Assembly: GCA_964398215.1 (NCBI GenBank)
Contig: CAYNNP010000309.1
Coordinates: 1 to 6,551 of the forward strand
DNA length: 6,551 bases
Direction: 5' to 3'
Source of the DNA: CAYNNP01 sp964398215
GTDB taxonomy: Bacteria; Planctomycetota; Planctomycetia; Pirellulales; Pirellulaceae
Shown one piece after another: positions 1 to 6,478 of this stretch. The notes below the pieces were generated by a model, which ran no database searches, had not been told where the DNA came from, and saw only the letters and a list, made by a program, of their open reading frames with translations. Both the position numbers and the translations under genes were made by a program. Each line of letters opens with the position of its first letter. Within the stretch, counting starts at the first letter, position 1.

Positions 1-27
1 TGCTGCAGACGTTGACCTTGATTGAAG

Positions 28-66
28 GCCGTAGCGAAAGTCATCAAGACTTTCGACGCTAGCGGC
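28..66 (-). terminator. Hairpin downstream of the metalloprotease gene, possible terminator
   Basis: A perfect 8-bp stem (35-42 with 48-55, loop 43-47) is extended by seven more pairs (28-34 with 59-66) around a 3-base and a 1-base bulge. It begins 26 bases past the TAG stop of the metalloprotease gene, where a terminator would be expected. The sequence following it in the minus direction, TTCAATCAAGG, is only weakly T-rich, so it is not a textbook intrinsic terminator. It could instead stabilise the 3' end of the transcript. Confidence 0.45.
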
Positions 67-91
67 GCGCATTGTGGTGCCAACTTTGGCA

Positions 92-3000
92 CTAGAAATT
101 CAATACCGTTCGAAAGCGATTTCCAAACTCAGACAGGTCTTGGATATCAACATCGCCGTCGCCATCTTGATCAAAGATGTCGTTGAATTCAGAGTCCGCA
201 GACGCACGGCGAAATGTTGTTGAGAATTCTGACAGGTCTTGAATGTCATTGGCACGGTTGCCATCGGCATCACCCAGCAACCGGAAGAAGTTGTCTTCTG
301 CAACATCGCCAAAGATAAAATCGGTCGTCATTGGTGTGCCACCGATCGACGCGCTGATTTCTGTTGCCACCAATTCCAACTGGTAGTTGCCATCAGCCAG
401 CGAGTGCAATCCATTTTCTCGCGTTTCAACGTTCGTACCAGCACCAAACGATAACGTTGCGATCGTTCGATTATCCACCACCGATTGGGTAACGATCAGG
501 TTGCTGACCAATGTGTTGGACTCTCGGTGTCGAACCTGGAATGCGCTGTCGGGAGCGGAAATCTGGGTGTCAAACGGGATTTGAATTTCGGTCAACAACG
601 ATCGCTGCGGCGTCTGAGCGTTAACGGTTACGTCAAGAACATCAGGAACCGGAGGAAGGATGTTCAGCTGATAATCTTCCACCTCGCCGTCTGGCGCTAG
701 ACCCGTTGTTGCGAGTGCGGACTGAGTACTGAAGCGAAATCGCAAATTCCTGAGGGCGGCAGTCGCAAGCTCTGGAACGTCGATTTCGATATCGTTCGCC
801 CCAGCAGCAAGTGCAATGTCACGAACAATTTGTTCGCCATCGTCTGTCCAGTCACCATCATCATTGGTGTCAATCCATGCGTTCAGGATTCCTGTTTCCG
901 ATGCAAACACAGAGATCGTTGTAGGACCACCGCTTACGCTGGCCGGGAACGTCACTCCATCATCATCGTCGGTTCCACCATTGTCATCACCGTCTGCACT
1001 CGAGCTTGCTTGGCCATCGCTCTCGGTGTCAAAGTTGGTTCCCAGAAACACGCTGCTTGTTGCATGAGCCGCGCCGTTGTTTGCAAGCGTGACTGGGTAG
1101 CCTGCCGGTGCGTCGCCAAAGTCCGCCGCGACGCCATCACTCTCAAGCGTGATTGAATCGATATGCCATCCATCGTCACTAATGCTGGAGTCGGTACCCA
1201 TTCGCCAACGAAACTGAACGCTTTGCCCGGTAGCAGCTGAAGGCAGGTTAACGATGGTATCTATGTAAGTAGACGAATCCCCAGTCCAAGCTTGACGACC
1301 AGAAAGTGGATTTCCGAATCGCGTATCAATCGTGCCGGAATAGCCACCGGTTACAAATGAACCACCGGCAGCCAGGATGTCTTGAAAGGCCGCGCCCGCA
1401 ATGGAGATCTCAAGGACTCCACCGTCGAATGTGTTTTCCGTGTTGTACAGGTTGCGAAACTTCAGTTGCTGTCCATCAGCAATTGTGAAAGACTCCGATG
1501 TTAGCGTTGCGTCGCTGACTGAAGAAACGTTCTGGATGAACGCGTGGTTTGGCGCACTGTCGCTACCCGACGTCACAACCGTCCAGGCATTGGCTCCTGT
1601 CGTCGTCAGCGCCCAGACGGGATCGAAAACATTCGCATCATCAAAGTCATCGACTAAGACGTCGCCCGAAACGTCGCGGATCGAAACTTGGTAGTCTTCG
1701 ACTTCGCCGCCGTCCGCAAAGCCATTTGGTCCATAACCGCCAGTCGTGGTCAAGCGAAAACGCCCGAATGTGGTTCCTTGGACGGCCGTGATTGGAACTG
1801 GAACGCTGATCACGTCTGTGCCAGTGCCCACGATCGTGCTAAATGATTCTTCAGCTGAAAATGCTCCGTCGGCGTCGAAGTCGAAAAAGTACTCCAGCAC
1901 ACCACCGGTCGAAGTCACTTCTACGTCGGAAGAATTCCCCGGCGACAAAGCTGACAAGAAATGGATTCCATCATCTGAATCAGCAGTCCCAGTTGCATTG
2001 TTTGTTGAATCTGATTCGACAGTCACACCCGCGCCCAAGAATACATCACTCAGAGTGTGGCGTGGTCCGTCGCTGGCCAAGTCGGTTCCGTAAGCCGCAT
2101 CAGGTGCGTCGCCAAAATCCATCAGCGGCAACTCATCGTAAACTTTGAACAGGTAGTCTTCGACTTCACCATCCGCAGCCAGTCCACCAGGGCCCAGTCC
2201 ACCAGCAGTACTGAGCCGGAATCGAGTATACAGGTCATCGGTAGAGTCGGCTGGTATTGCCAGCGAGACCGATTGGGCGCCGGCTACGACATTGGCGGTA
2301 AAGTTCTCGGTGCCATCGGTTTGGAATACACCATCGCCATTGAAATCTGCAAAGTAGTTCACGACGCCCGCTGCCGATGCGGTTACCTGAAACTCTGCTG
2401 TTGTGCCAGCAATCAGTGGATTCGTCAGACGCACGCCATCATCATCTGCTCCCTCGCCATCGGCGTCGGCAGACGCGAGCCCGTTGGGTTCGGTATCGAT
2501 CAGTGCGCCCAGGCTTAGGCTTGTGGCGGCGTGTCGCGCTCCATCGTCAGCAGATAGCGTTGCGTAGCTTTCGGGTGCGTCACCAAAATCGAATGGATCG
2601 ACGGATTCGGTAATTGAAAAGTTGGTATTGGAAATGTCGAAAAAGACATTGCCCGAACCGATGACTTTGATGCGTGCAGTTGTCGTTTGAGTACCTGGAA
2701 TCGTAACGCCATGACTGCCGTCATTGGGAACTGCGGATGCCAGCGTTTCAGTGTAGGTCAGTCCTCCGTCAGTCGACAGCAAGATGTCGACGTTCGGCGT
2801 ATCGATACCATTGCCGGTTGTTCCTGCGACGGCCCAAGTGATTGTTTGATTCGAAAATGCTGGCCATGAAACCGCGGTGTTGGGGCTGGTCACAGCGAAA
2901 GCCGTACCGGTATTCACAACTGTAATCCTAACATCATCGTCGCTAATTGCGCCGCCAGTTGCTTGGTTGTCGCGAACGGTAACACGAAAGTTCAAATCGC

Positions 3001-4846
3001 GATTCGTTGTTGGAAGTGTTTCACCAATCGAGATCGTGTTGTCAAGCAAGTCGGATAGTCGGGGGAAAACCCGAGTAGGATCTTCGGTCGGTGTAAACGA
3101 ACGAAAGATCGGACTGGTGCCGTTGTCGCCGCCATTGACGTCTTGCTGTGGTCCCAGGTCGCGCTGTTCCCAGCCATACGTAAGCGTGTCACCTGCGTTG
3201 GCATCAGTACCAACAGCAGTCAACTCAAATGGTGTTTGCGCTGGAATCGTGTAATCAATCCCTCCGTCAACAGATGGAATCGCATTCCCTGTTGCGGTTC
3301 TGGTTCCGACTGACGGAATGACGTTATCGACGTGAGCGACGATCTGTTCCAAGCTTCTAAAGTGAAAGTAGGGATCGCTGTTGCTTTGAATGTTGTCATT
3401 GCCGCAAATGCCCGCGTAAGCTTGAATCGTTGTGCCACTTCCGGGTTCAAAAGCGGACGCTCCCGAACGGTTGCCTCCTGAACAGTTTGCTGAGTCACCG
3501 TTGAAGGTGTGTGAGCCGCCAAACTGGTGTCCAATTTCGTGTGCAACAAAGTCAACATAGAACTGATCACCAATCGGATTCGGAAGCCCCGTTGTACCTT
3601 GAGCTTTTCGAGCATTGATTCCGACGGAGCCCAGTGAAGCAACGCCTCCACCGCTGGTAGAAAATACGTGGCCAATGTCGTAGTTGGGGTTACCAAGCAC
3701 ACTTGGGTTATCCAAGTTGTTTTGATTCTCCGTCAACATCGCAATGTCATCGAGGTTGGTATAGGGATCCGTTGCCGCGTTGGTATAGATAAGCGTGTCG
3801 TTGTTAGCGACAAGTTCAAAATCGATCGAAAGCTCGGTAGTGTAAATCCCTGAGACACGGTTGACGGCAGTTACAACCGCAGCAAGCCCGTCTGCTACCG
3901 TTCCACCATGAAACGCGGTGTATTCTCCTGTGGCGGCTACTGCCAAGCGATAGGTGCGTAGCTGGGTTCCAGATTGGGTTTCAGCAGGTCCGTCGTCCTC
4001 ATTGTCTTCGTTGTCGCCGCTTCCTTCTCCGCCACGATTGGCGATAGCTCCCCCGGAAGACTCGCTGGACGTTTCGTATTCATGGTCATGGTCATGGTCG
4101 TGATCGTGGTCGTGATCATGGTCGTGATCGTGATCGTGATCGTGATCATGGTCATCTTCATCATGATCGTGATCATCTTCGTCGTGGTCATTATCATCTT
4201 CATCGTGGTCATGATCATCTTCGTCGTGGTCATGATCATCTTCATCGTGACCGTGTCCATCTTCATCATGGTCATGGGCGTGCGATGGAACCCAGTCAGG
4301 AACCTCGAATTCACCGTCCCGTGCATAACTAGCGTGCAGAGTGTTTTCGCCAATGAAAAATGGGTCTACGAAATAGTCTCCGTCATTGGAGAAAACTTGA
4401 GCGTGAAATCCATGGGGCGTGCGATCGAGCCAGACGGTGTCCGACGATCCATCACTCGCCGTTCCCGAGTAGGTCCGGATCTCCGGGTACTTGGCAGCTA
4501 ATTCCGGTGCCAAGATCTGAGTCGTGTTGACCGTGAACGACTGAAGCTCACCCGTGGGAGTTGGCACCGTCACTTCGAACGAGAGATCACCATTCTTATC
4601 GGAAATCTGTGTGAATGTGTCATTGTCAAAGAGGAACAGCTTGTACTCTTCTGGACGTAGCGGCGTGAGGTCGTTGACCCTCTGGCCGTACTCCAGGGCA
4701 ACCTGTAGTTTGCCTGTTGGGCTCCACAACTGATCGCCGGTCGAATCCACCGGAGTCGAATTTTCACTCAGAAGATCTGCTGCCAGCAGCATGCGTTTTT
4801 CGAGTGACTGAAGACGTAGCCGACGAGGTTGCGTTTTTGAAAACAT
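92..4846 (-). CDS. Large secreted/surface reprolysin-like zinc metalloprotease with LEPR-XLL N-terminus, GEVED repeats and dockerin-like C-terminus
   Basis: Predicted extracellular zinc endopeptidase of 1584 residues; substrate unknown. Visible parts: LEPR-XLL-like motif LEKRMLL (15-21) with no classical hydrophobic signal peptide; reprolysin-type propeptide (about 45-185, with APELAAKYPEIRTYSG); His/Asp linker (189-255); catalytic domain (about 294-510) with HEIGHQFGGSH, giving zinc ligands H436, H440, H446 and base E437; beta-sandwich-like segments (about 520-645 and 650-747); GEVED repeats (about 752-901, 910-1057, 1242-1397); a jelly-roll-like segment (about 1062-1236); a beta-rich segment (about 1400-1512); and a dockerin-like EF-hand pair (about 1525-1580). 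The only two cysteines, C454 and C481, flank the active-site region and probably form a disulfide. Q475 sits where relatives usually have the Met-turn methionine. The ATG is supported by a weak AGGT seven bases upstream and by the motif lying at the extreme N-terminus. The stop is TAG. Family assignment is strong; activity and substrate are inferred. Confidence 0.93.
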   Translation of the reverse strand: MFSKTQPRRLRLQSLEKRMLLAADLLSENSTPVDSTGDQLWSPTGKLQVALEYGQRVNDLTPLRPEEYKLFLFDNDTFTQISDKNGDLSFEVTVPTPTGELQSFTVNTTQILAPELAAKYPEIRTYSGTASDGSSDTVWLDRTPHGFHAQVFSNDGDYFVDPFFIGENTLHASYARDGEFEVPDWVPSHAHDHDEDGHGHDEDDHDHDEDDHDHDEDDNDHDEDDHDHDEDDHDHDHDHDHDHDHDHDHDHDHDHEYETSSESSGGAIANRGGEGSGDNEDNEDDGPAETQSGTQLRTYRLAVAATGEYTAFHGGTVADGLAAVVTAVNRVSGIYTTELSIDFELVANNDTLIYTNAATDPYTNLDDIAMLTENQNNLDNPSVLGNPNYDIGHVFSTSGGGVASLGSVGINARKAQGTTGLPNPIGDQFYVDFVAHEIGHQFGGSHTFNGDSANCSGGNRSGASAFEPGSGTTIQAYAGICGNDNIQSNSDPYFHFRSLEQIVAHVDNVIPSVGTRTATGNAIPSVDGGIDYTIPAQTPFELTAVGTDANAGDTLTYGWEQRDLGPQQDVNGGDNGTSPIFRSFTPTEDPTRVFPRLSDLLDNTISIGETLPTTNRDLNFRVTVRDNQATGGAISDDDVRITVVNTGTAFAVTSPNTAVSWPAFSNQTITWAVAGTTGNGIDTPNVDILLSTDGGLTYTETLASAVPNDGSHGVTIPGTQTTTARIKVIGSGNVFFDISNTNFSITESVDPFDFGDAPESYATLSADDGARHAATSLSLGALIDTEPNGLASADADGEGADDDGVRLTNPLIAGTTAEFQVTASAAGVVNYFADFNGDGVFQTDGTENFTANVVAGAQSVSLAIPADSTDDLYTRFRLSTAGGLGPGGLAADGEVEDYLFKVYDELPLMDFGDAPDAAYGTDLASDGPRHTLSDVFLGAGVTVESDSTNNATGTADSDDGIHFLSALSPGNSSDVEVTSTGGVLEYFFDFDADGAFSAEESFSTIVGTGTDVISVPVPITAVQGTTFGRFRLTTTGGYGPNGFADGGEVEDYQVSIRDVSGDVLVDDFDDANVFDPVWALTTTGANAWTVVTSGSDSAPNHAFIQNVSSVSDATLTSESFTIADGQQLKFRNLYNTENTFDGGVLEISIAGAAFQDILAAGGSFVTGGYSGTIDTRFGNPLSGRQAWTGDSSTYIDTIVNLPSAATGQSVQFRWRMGTDSSISDDGWHIDSITLESDGVAADFGDAPAGYPVTLANNGAAHATSSVFLGTNFDTESDGQASSSADGDDNGGTDDDDGVTFPASVSGGPTTISVFASETGILNAWIDTNDDGDWTDDGEQIVRDIALAAGANDIEIDVPELATAALRNLRFRFSTQSALATTGLAPDGEVEDYQLNILPPVPDVLDVTVNAQTPQRSLLTEIQIPFDTQISAPDSAFQVRHRESNTLVSNLIVTQSVVDNRTIATLSFGAGTNVETRENGLHSLADGNYQLELVATEISASIGGTPMTTDFIFGDVAEDNFFRLLGDADGNRANDIQDLSEFSTTFRRASADSEFNDIFDQDGDGDVDIQDLSEFGNRFRTVLNF
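4082..4282 (-). repeat. His/Asp-coding tandem repeat tract (six 21-bp units plus ten 6-bp units)
   Basis: This tract encodes residues 189-255 of the metalloprotease. Positions 4145-4270 are six in-frame 21-bp units with consensus HDEDDHD (variants HDEDGHG and HDEDDND). Positions 4085-4144 are ten 6-bp units coding His-Asp. In total 24 of 67 residues are His, and the rest are almost all Asp or Glu. Both unit lengths are multiples of three, so copy-number change by slippage would keep the frame. Dense alternating His/Asp normally binds transition metals such as zinc or nickel. Position between propeptide and catalytic domain suggests a flexible metal-binding linker; the role is inferred. Confidence 0.9.
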
Positions 4847-5121
4847 GATGACCTAGAACATAAGATGAGTTGCAGTGCCGACGAGAGTTTACATCGAAAT
4901 CACCGCCGTGTTCGTCAACACCTCGGGTATCGCCTCGCACTTCTCAAAATATTCTTTATAGCAACAATTTTGGGCAAGAAGAACACTAGGTTTTATCTCT
5001 TGCTGCCCCATTTGGCCCGTAATTTGGGTGCTTGCCCCCAAGCAGAGCTGGAACGTTTGCAGGCGTACCGCGCAGCGCAGATCGCTGCAGATTGTTTAGC
5101 TGAACGACAAACCGTCGCGCG
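4847..5121. other. Intergenic gap between the two minus-strand genes
   Basis: This 275-base stretch separates the DUF547 stop from the metalloprotease start. Besides the extended -10 candidate it contains weak inverted repeats: 4971-4978 region with 4998-5010 (bulged), 5030-5034 with 5039-5043, and 5072-5077 with 5083-5088. None is followed by a T-tract in the minus direction, so I do not call a terminator for the DUF547 gene. An 86-codon plus-strand reading frame (4865-5125) covers most of the gap, but nothing supports it as a gene. Confidence 0.6.
4955..4963 (-). promoter_or_regulatory. Possible extended -10 promoter for the metalloprotease gene
   Basis: On the minus strand the sequence reads TGCTATAAA, matching the sigma-70 extended -10 form TGnTATAAT at all but the last base. 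It lies in an AT-rich pocket of the intergenic gap, about 109 bases upstream of the start codon, which would give a leader of roughly 100 bases. No good -35 box is present (TTCTTC at a 17-base spacing matches poorly), which is tolerable for extended -10 promoters. Confidence 0.35.
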
Positions 5122-6234
5122 TTAGCGAATCAGTCGTTCCAGCAACGGGCCACGTAGCGTTTTGGCGTCGTTCAGGGACCAATCGTAGAAGTATCCCTTG
5201 ATCGATTTTGCCTTCGCAAGTTTTCGGCATGTCTCAGCGTTCGCAAAGCTACGAATGTGATTCAATACGGCCTGGTCTGTTCCACCAAAATCATCGGCGT
5301 ACCATTTCCAGATTTTTGAAAGTCGCACATGCCCAAACAATCCGACCCTGATTGCCCGATTTGAATTGATGAATTGGTAGGCGGCACTGTTCAATCTCGC
5401 ATCGATGTTCGCAGCTCTCCAGGCACAGCGTGCCAAATTGGGACAGCCGTATGACCCACAGTTCACGGCGTAGTGAATCCTTGGGTCGTTCCAAATTGGA
5501 CGAATGATGCCGCTTTCCACATCGTTCAATGTCAGCTTCTTGCCCAAGACGCACAGCGTTTCGTCATCAAATGGTCCGATCAAATCCAAGAGGTTGGATT
5601 TGATTTTGCGAATTGAATTCAGCGGATAGTTATCCAGGATCAACGCAATCACGCGGGCATTGTAAAGGTTGAACCAAAACGCCAATTGCTCGTCGCGATT
5701 GAGTGTTCTGACGTCAATCGCCTGCAGATAAGACAGGTAGTTTCGCAGTCCTCTGCAATCGATCGCAGAAACGCGTTTGTAGTCGACGCGATTGAGTCCG
5801 TGCGAATCAGTGATTACATATCGTCTTAGAAAACAATCCAGGTAGTTGTGATCTACAAAGTGAGTCGACGCTGGATCGTTGATCGTCCAAATAGGATCAT
5901 TTACTGAGGCAGCCGGGATGCCCAGACTGCTGCTACCCGTAGAGCCGTTGGCCGGCGTCTCCGCTGCCATCGTCGGCATGGATGGATCAGTGAGAACGGG
6001 TTGATCAAGCGGTGAAGCCTCACCAAGTGGCGAAGTCAGACCAAGCGGCGAACCTTGATCAAACGGCGAAGATTGAATGATGCTGGGCGCAACATTGCTA
6101 CGAACTTGCGGAGCAATTGGCTGAGTCACACGACTGGGCGATGGAACAGAGCCTCGGGATCCCGACTGTGCTGCCGCAAACGGAGTTGCGATAGTGAAGG
6201 CTAGGATAGTTGTAGCGATCGATCGAACTAGCAT
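5122..6234 (-). CDS. Exported DUF547 domain protein
   Basis: Protein of 370 residues whose molecular function is not established. Residues 1-22 form a Sec-type signal peptide: an Arg at 4, a hydrophobic core, then PFAAA with likely cleavage before Q23. Residues about 25-110 are a low-complexity Ser/Pro/Gly linker containing four SPxxxx hexapeptides (56-79). The DUF547 core spans about 130-355. It is recognised from FWFNLYNARVI (186-196), NDVESGIIRP (237-246) and DPRIHYAVNCGSYGCPNL (250-267), with the family's conserved H254, C259 and C264. Plant DUF547 proteins carry an extra N-terminal leucine-zipper region that is absent here. The ATG is chosen because it directly precedes the signal peptide; no good Shine-Dalgarno sequence is visible, as often seen in planctomycetes. 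It lies 275 bases upstream of the protease gene on the same strand, probably as a separate transcription unit. The His/Cys cluster hints at catalysis or metal or redox chemistry, but that is inference. Confidence 0.9.
   Translation of the reverse strand: MLVRSIATTILAFTIATPFAAAQSGSRGSVPSPSRVTQPIAPQVRSNVAPSIIQSSPFDQGSPLGLTSPLGEASPLDQPVLTDPSMPTMAAETPANGSTGSSSLGIPAASVNDPIWTINDPASTHFVDHNYLDCFLRRYVITDSHGLNRVDYKRVSAIDCRGLRNYLSYLQAIDVRTLNRDEQLAFWFNLYNARVIALILDNYPLNSIRKIKSNLLDLIGPFDDETLCVLGKKLTLNDVESGIIRPIWNDPRIHYAVNCGSYGCPNLARCAWRAANIDARLNSAAYQFINSNRAIRVGLFGHVRLSKIWKWYADDFGGTDQAVLNHIRSFANAETCRKLAKAKSIKGYFYDWSLNDAKTLRGPLLERLIR
5998..6069 (-). repeat. Four 18-bp units coding Ser-Pro hexapeptides in the DUF547 protein
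   Basis: Residues 56-79 read SPFDQG, SPLGLT, SPLGEA and SPLDQP. The corresponding DNA is four diverged 18-bp units sharing a core like aagcggcgaa on the plus strand. The repeat lies in the Ser/Pro-rich linker between the signal peptide and the DUF547 domain, and probably acts as an extended spacer holding the domain away from the membrane or wall. Unit divergence suggests an old expansion. Confidence 0.7.
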
Positions 6235-6284
6235 GATGGATTGCTCAGCATAGCGAAAAGAGTAGGCCGAAAAGCGATAGGTCC

Positions 6285-6299
6285 ATTCAGTACATGAAT
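6285..6299. promoter_or_regulatory. Short inverted repeat upstream of the DUF547 gene
   Basis: The sequence attca-gtaca-tgaat is a perfect 5-5-5 inverted repeat about 51 bases before the start codon, close to where an operator would sit. A dyad this short can arise by chance. Confidence 0.2.
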
Positions 6300-6330
6300 C
6301 GGCGAATACAAAGATCTGGTGTAGTGAATT

Positions 6331-6353
6331 TCATCAAACGCCGTTTGTGATGA
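6331..6353. promoter_or_regulatory. Dyad symmetry upstream of the DUF547 gene
   Basis: The arm tcatcaaacg (6331-6340) is complementary to cgttt plus gatga (6342-6346 and 6349-6353), with a one-base centre and a two-base bulge. It lies about 97-119 bases upstream of the DUF547 start. It may be a regulator-binding dyad or an RNA hairpin; there is no following T-tract, so a terminator is less likely. Confidence 0.35.
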
Positions 6354-6478
6354 CTTGCCATGCTCAGCGCTTTGCTAATTCGACGTCCTGCCCTCCCAAA
6401 TAGGACAAATTGCGATGTGAAACAAGGCTAGAACCGCTCGCAAGTCGCCGGAGAGGCTGTGAGTTTTTTGTTTCGTGA

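Noticed and set aside
2057..2518. 153-codon plus-strand frame opposite the first GEVED repeats
   Set aside because: It is antisense to a well-supported coding region and shows no recognisable domain; long antisense frames are expected opposite Asp/Ala/Gly-rich coding sequence.
3220..3702. 160-codon minus-strand frame overlapping the catalytic domain
   Set aside because: It is another frame of the metalloprotease gene, whose own frame carries clear family motifs throughout.
4082..4282. Tandem 21-bp repeats considered as a CRISPR array
   Set aside because: The units are contiguous with no spacers, are in frame within a gene, and encode a simple His/Asp peptide.
3974..4501. 175-codon plus-strand frame with a striking Met/Val/Ile-rich hydrophobic stretch resembling a membrane protein
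   Set aside because: It is the exact antisense of the His/Asp tract: antisense of CAT/CAC and GAT/GAC codons reads as Met/Val and Ile/Val. The apparent membrane segment is a codon artefact.
92..4846. Possibility that the long gene is a frameshifted fusion of two genes
   Set aside because: The frame is continuous, the order LEPR-XLL, propeptide, protease, GEVED repeats, dockerin is a coherent secreted architecture, and no internal start or abrupt change in composition was seen apart from the His/Asp tract.
4865..5125. 86-codon plus-strand reading frame filling the gap between the two genes
   Set aside because: It has no recognisable domain and no convincing ribosome-binding site, overlaps the end of the DUF547 gene, and contains the promoter region of the protease gene. 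A chance frame is more likely, though a small divergent gene cannot be fully excluded.
6385..6406. gtcct/aggac inverted repeat with a 12-base loop
   Set aside because: A five-base stem with a long loop and no T-tract is well within chance expectation.
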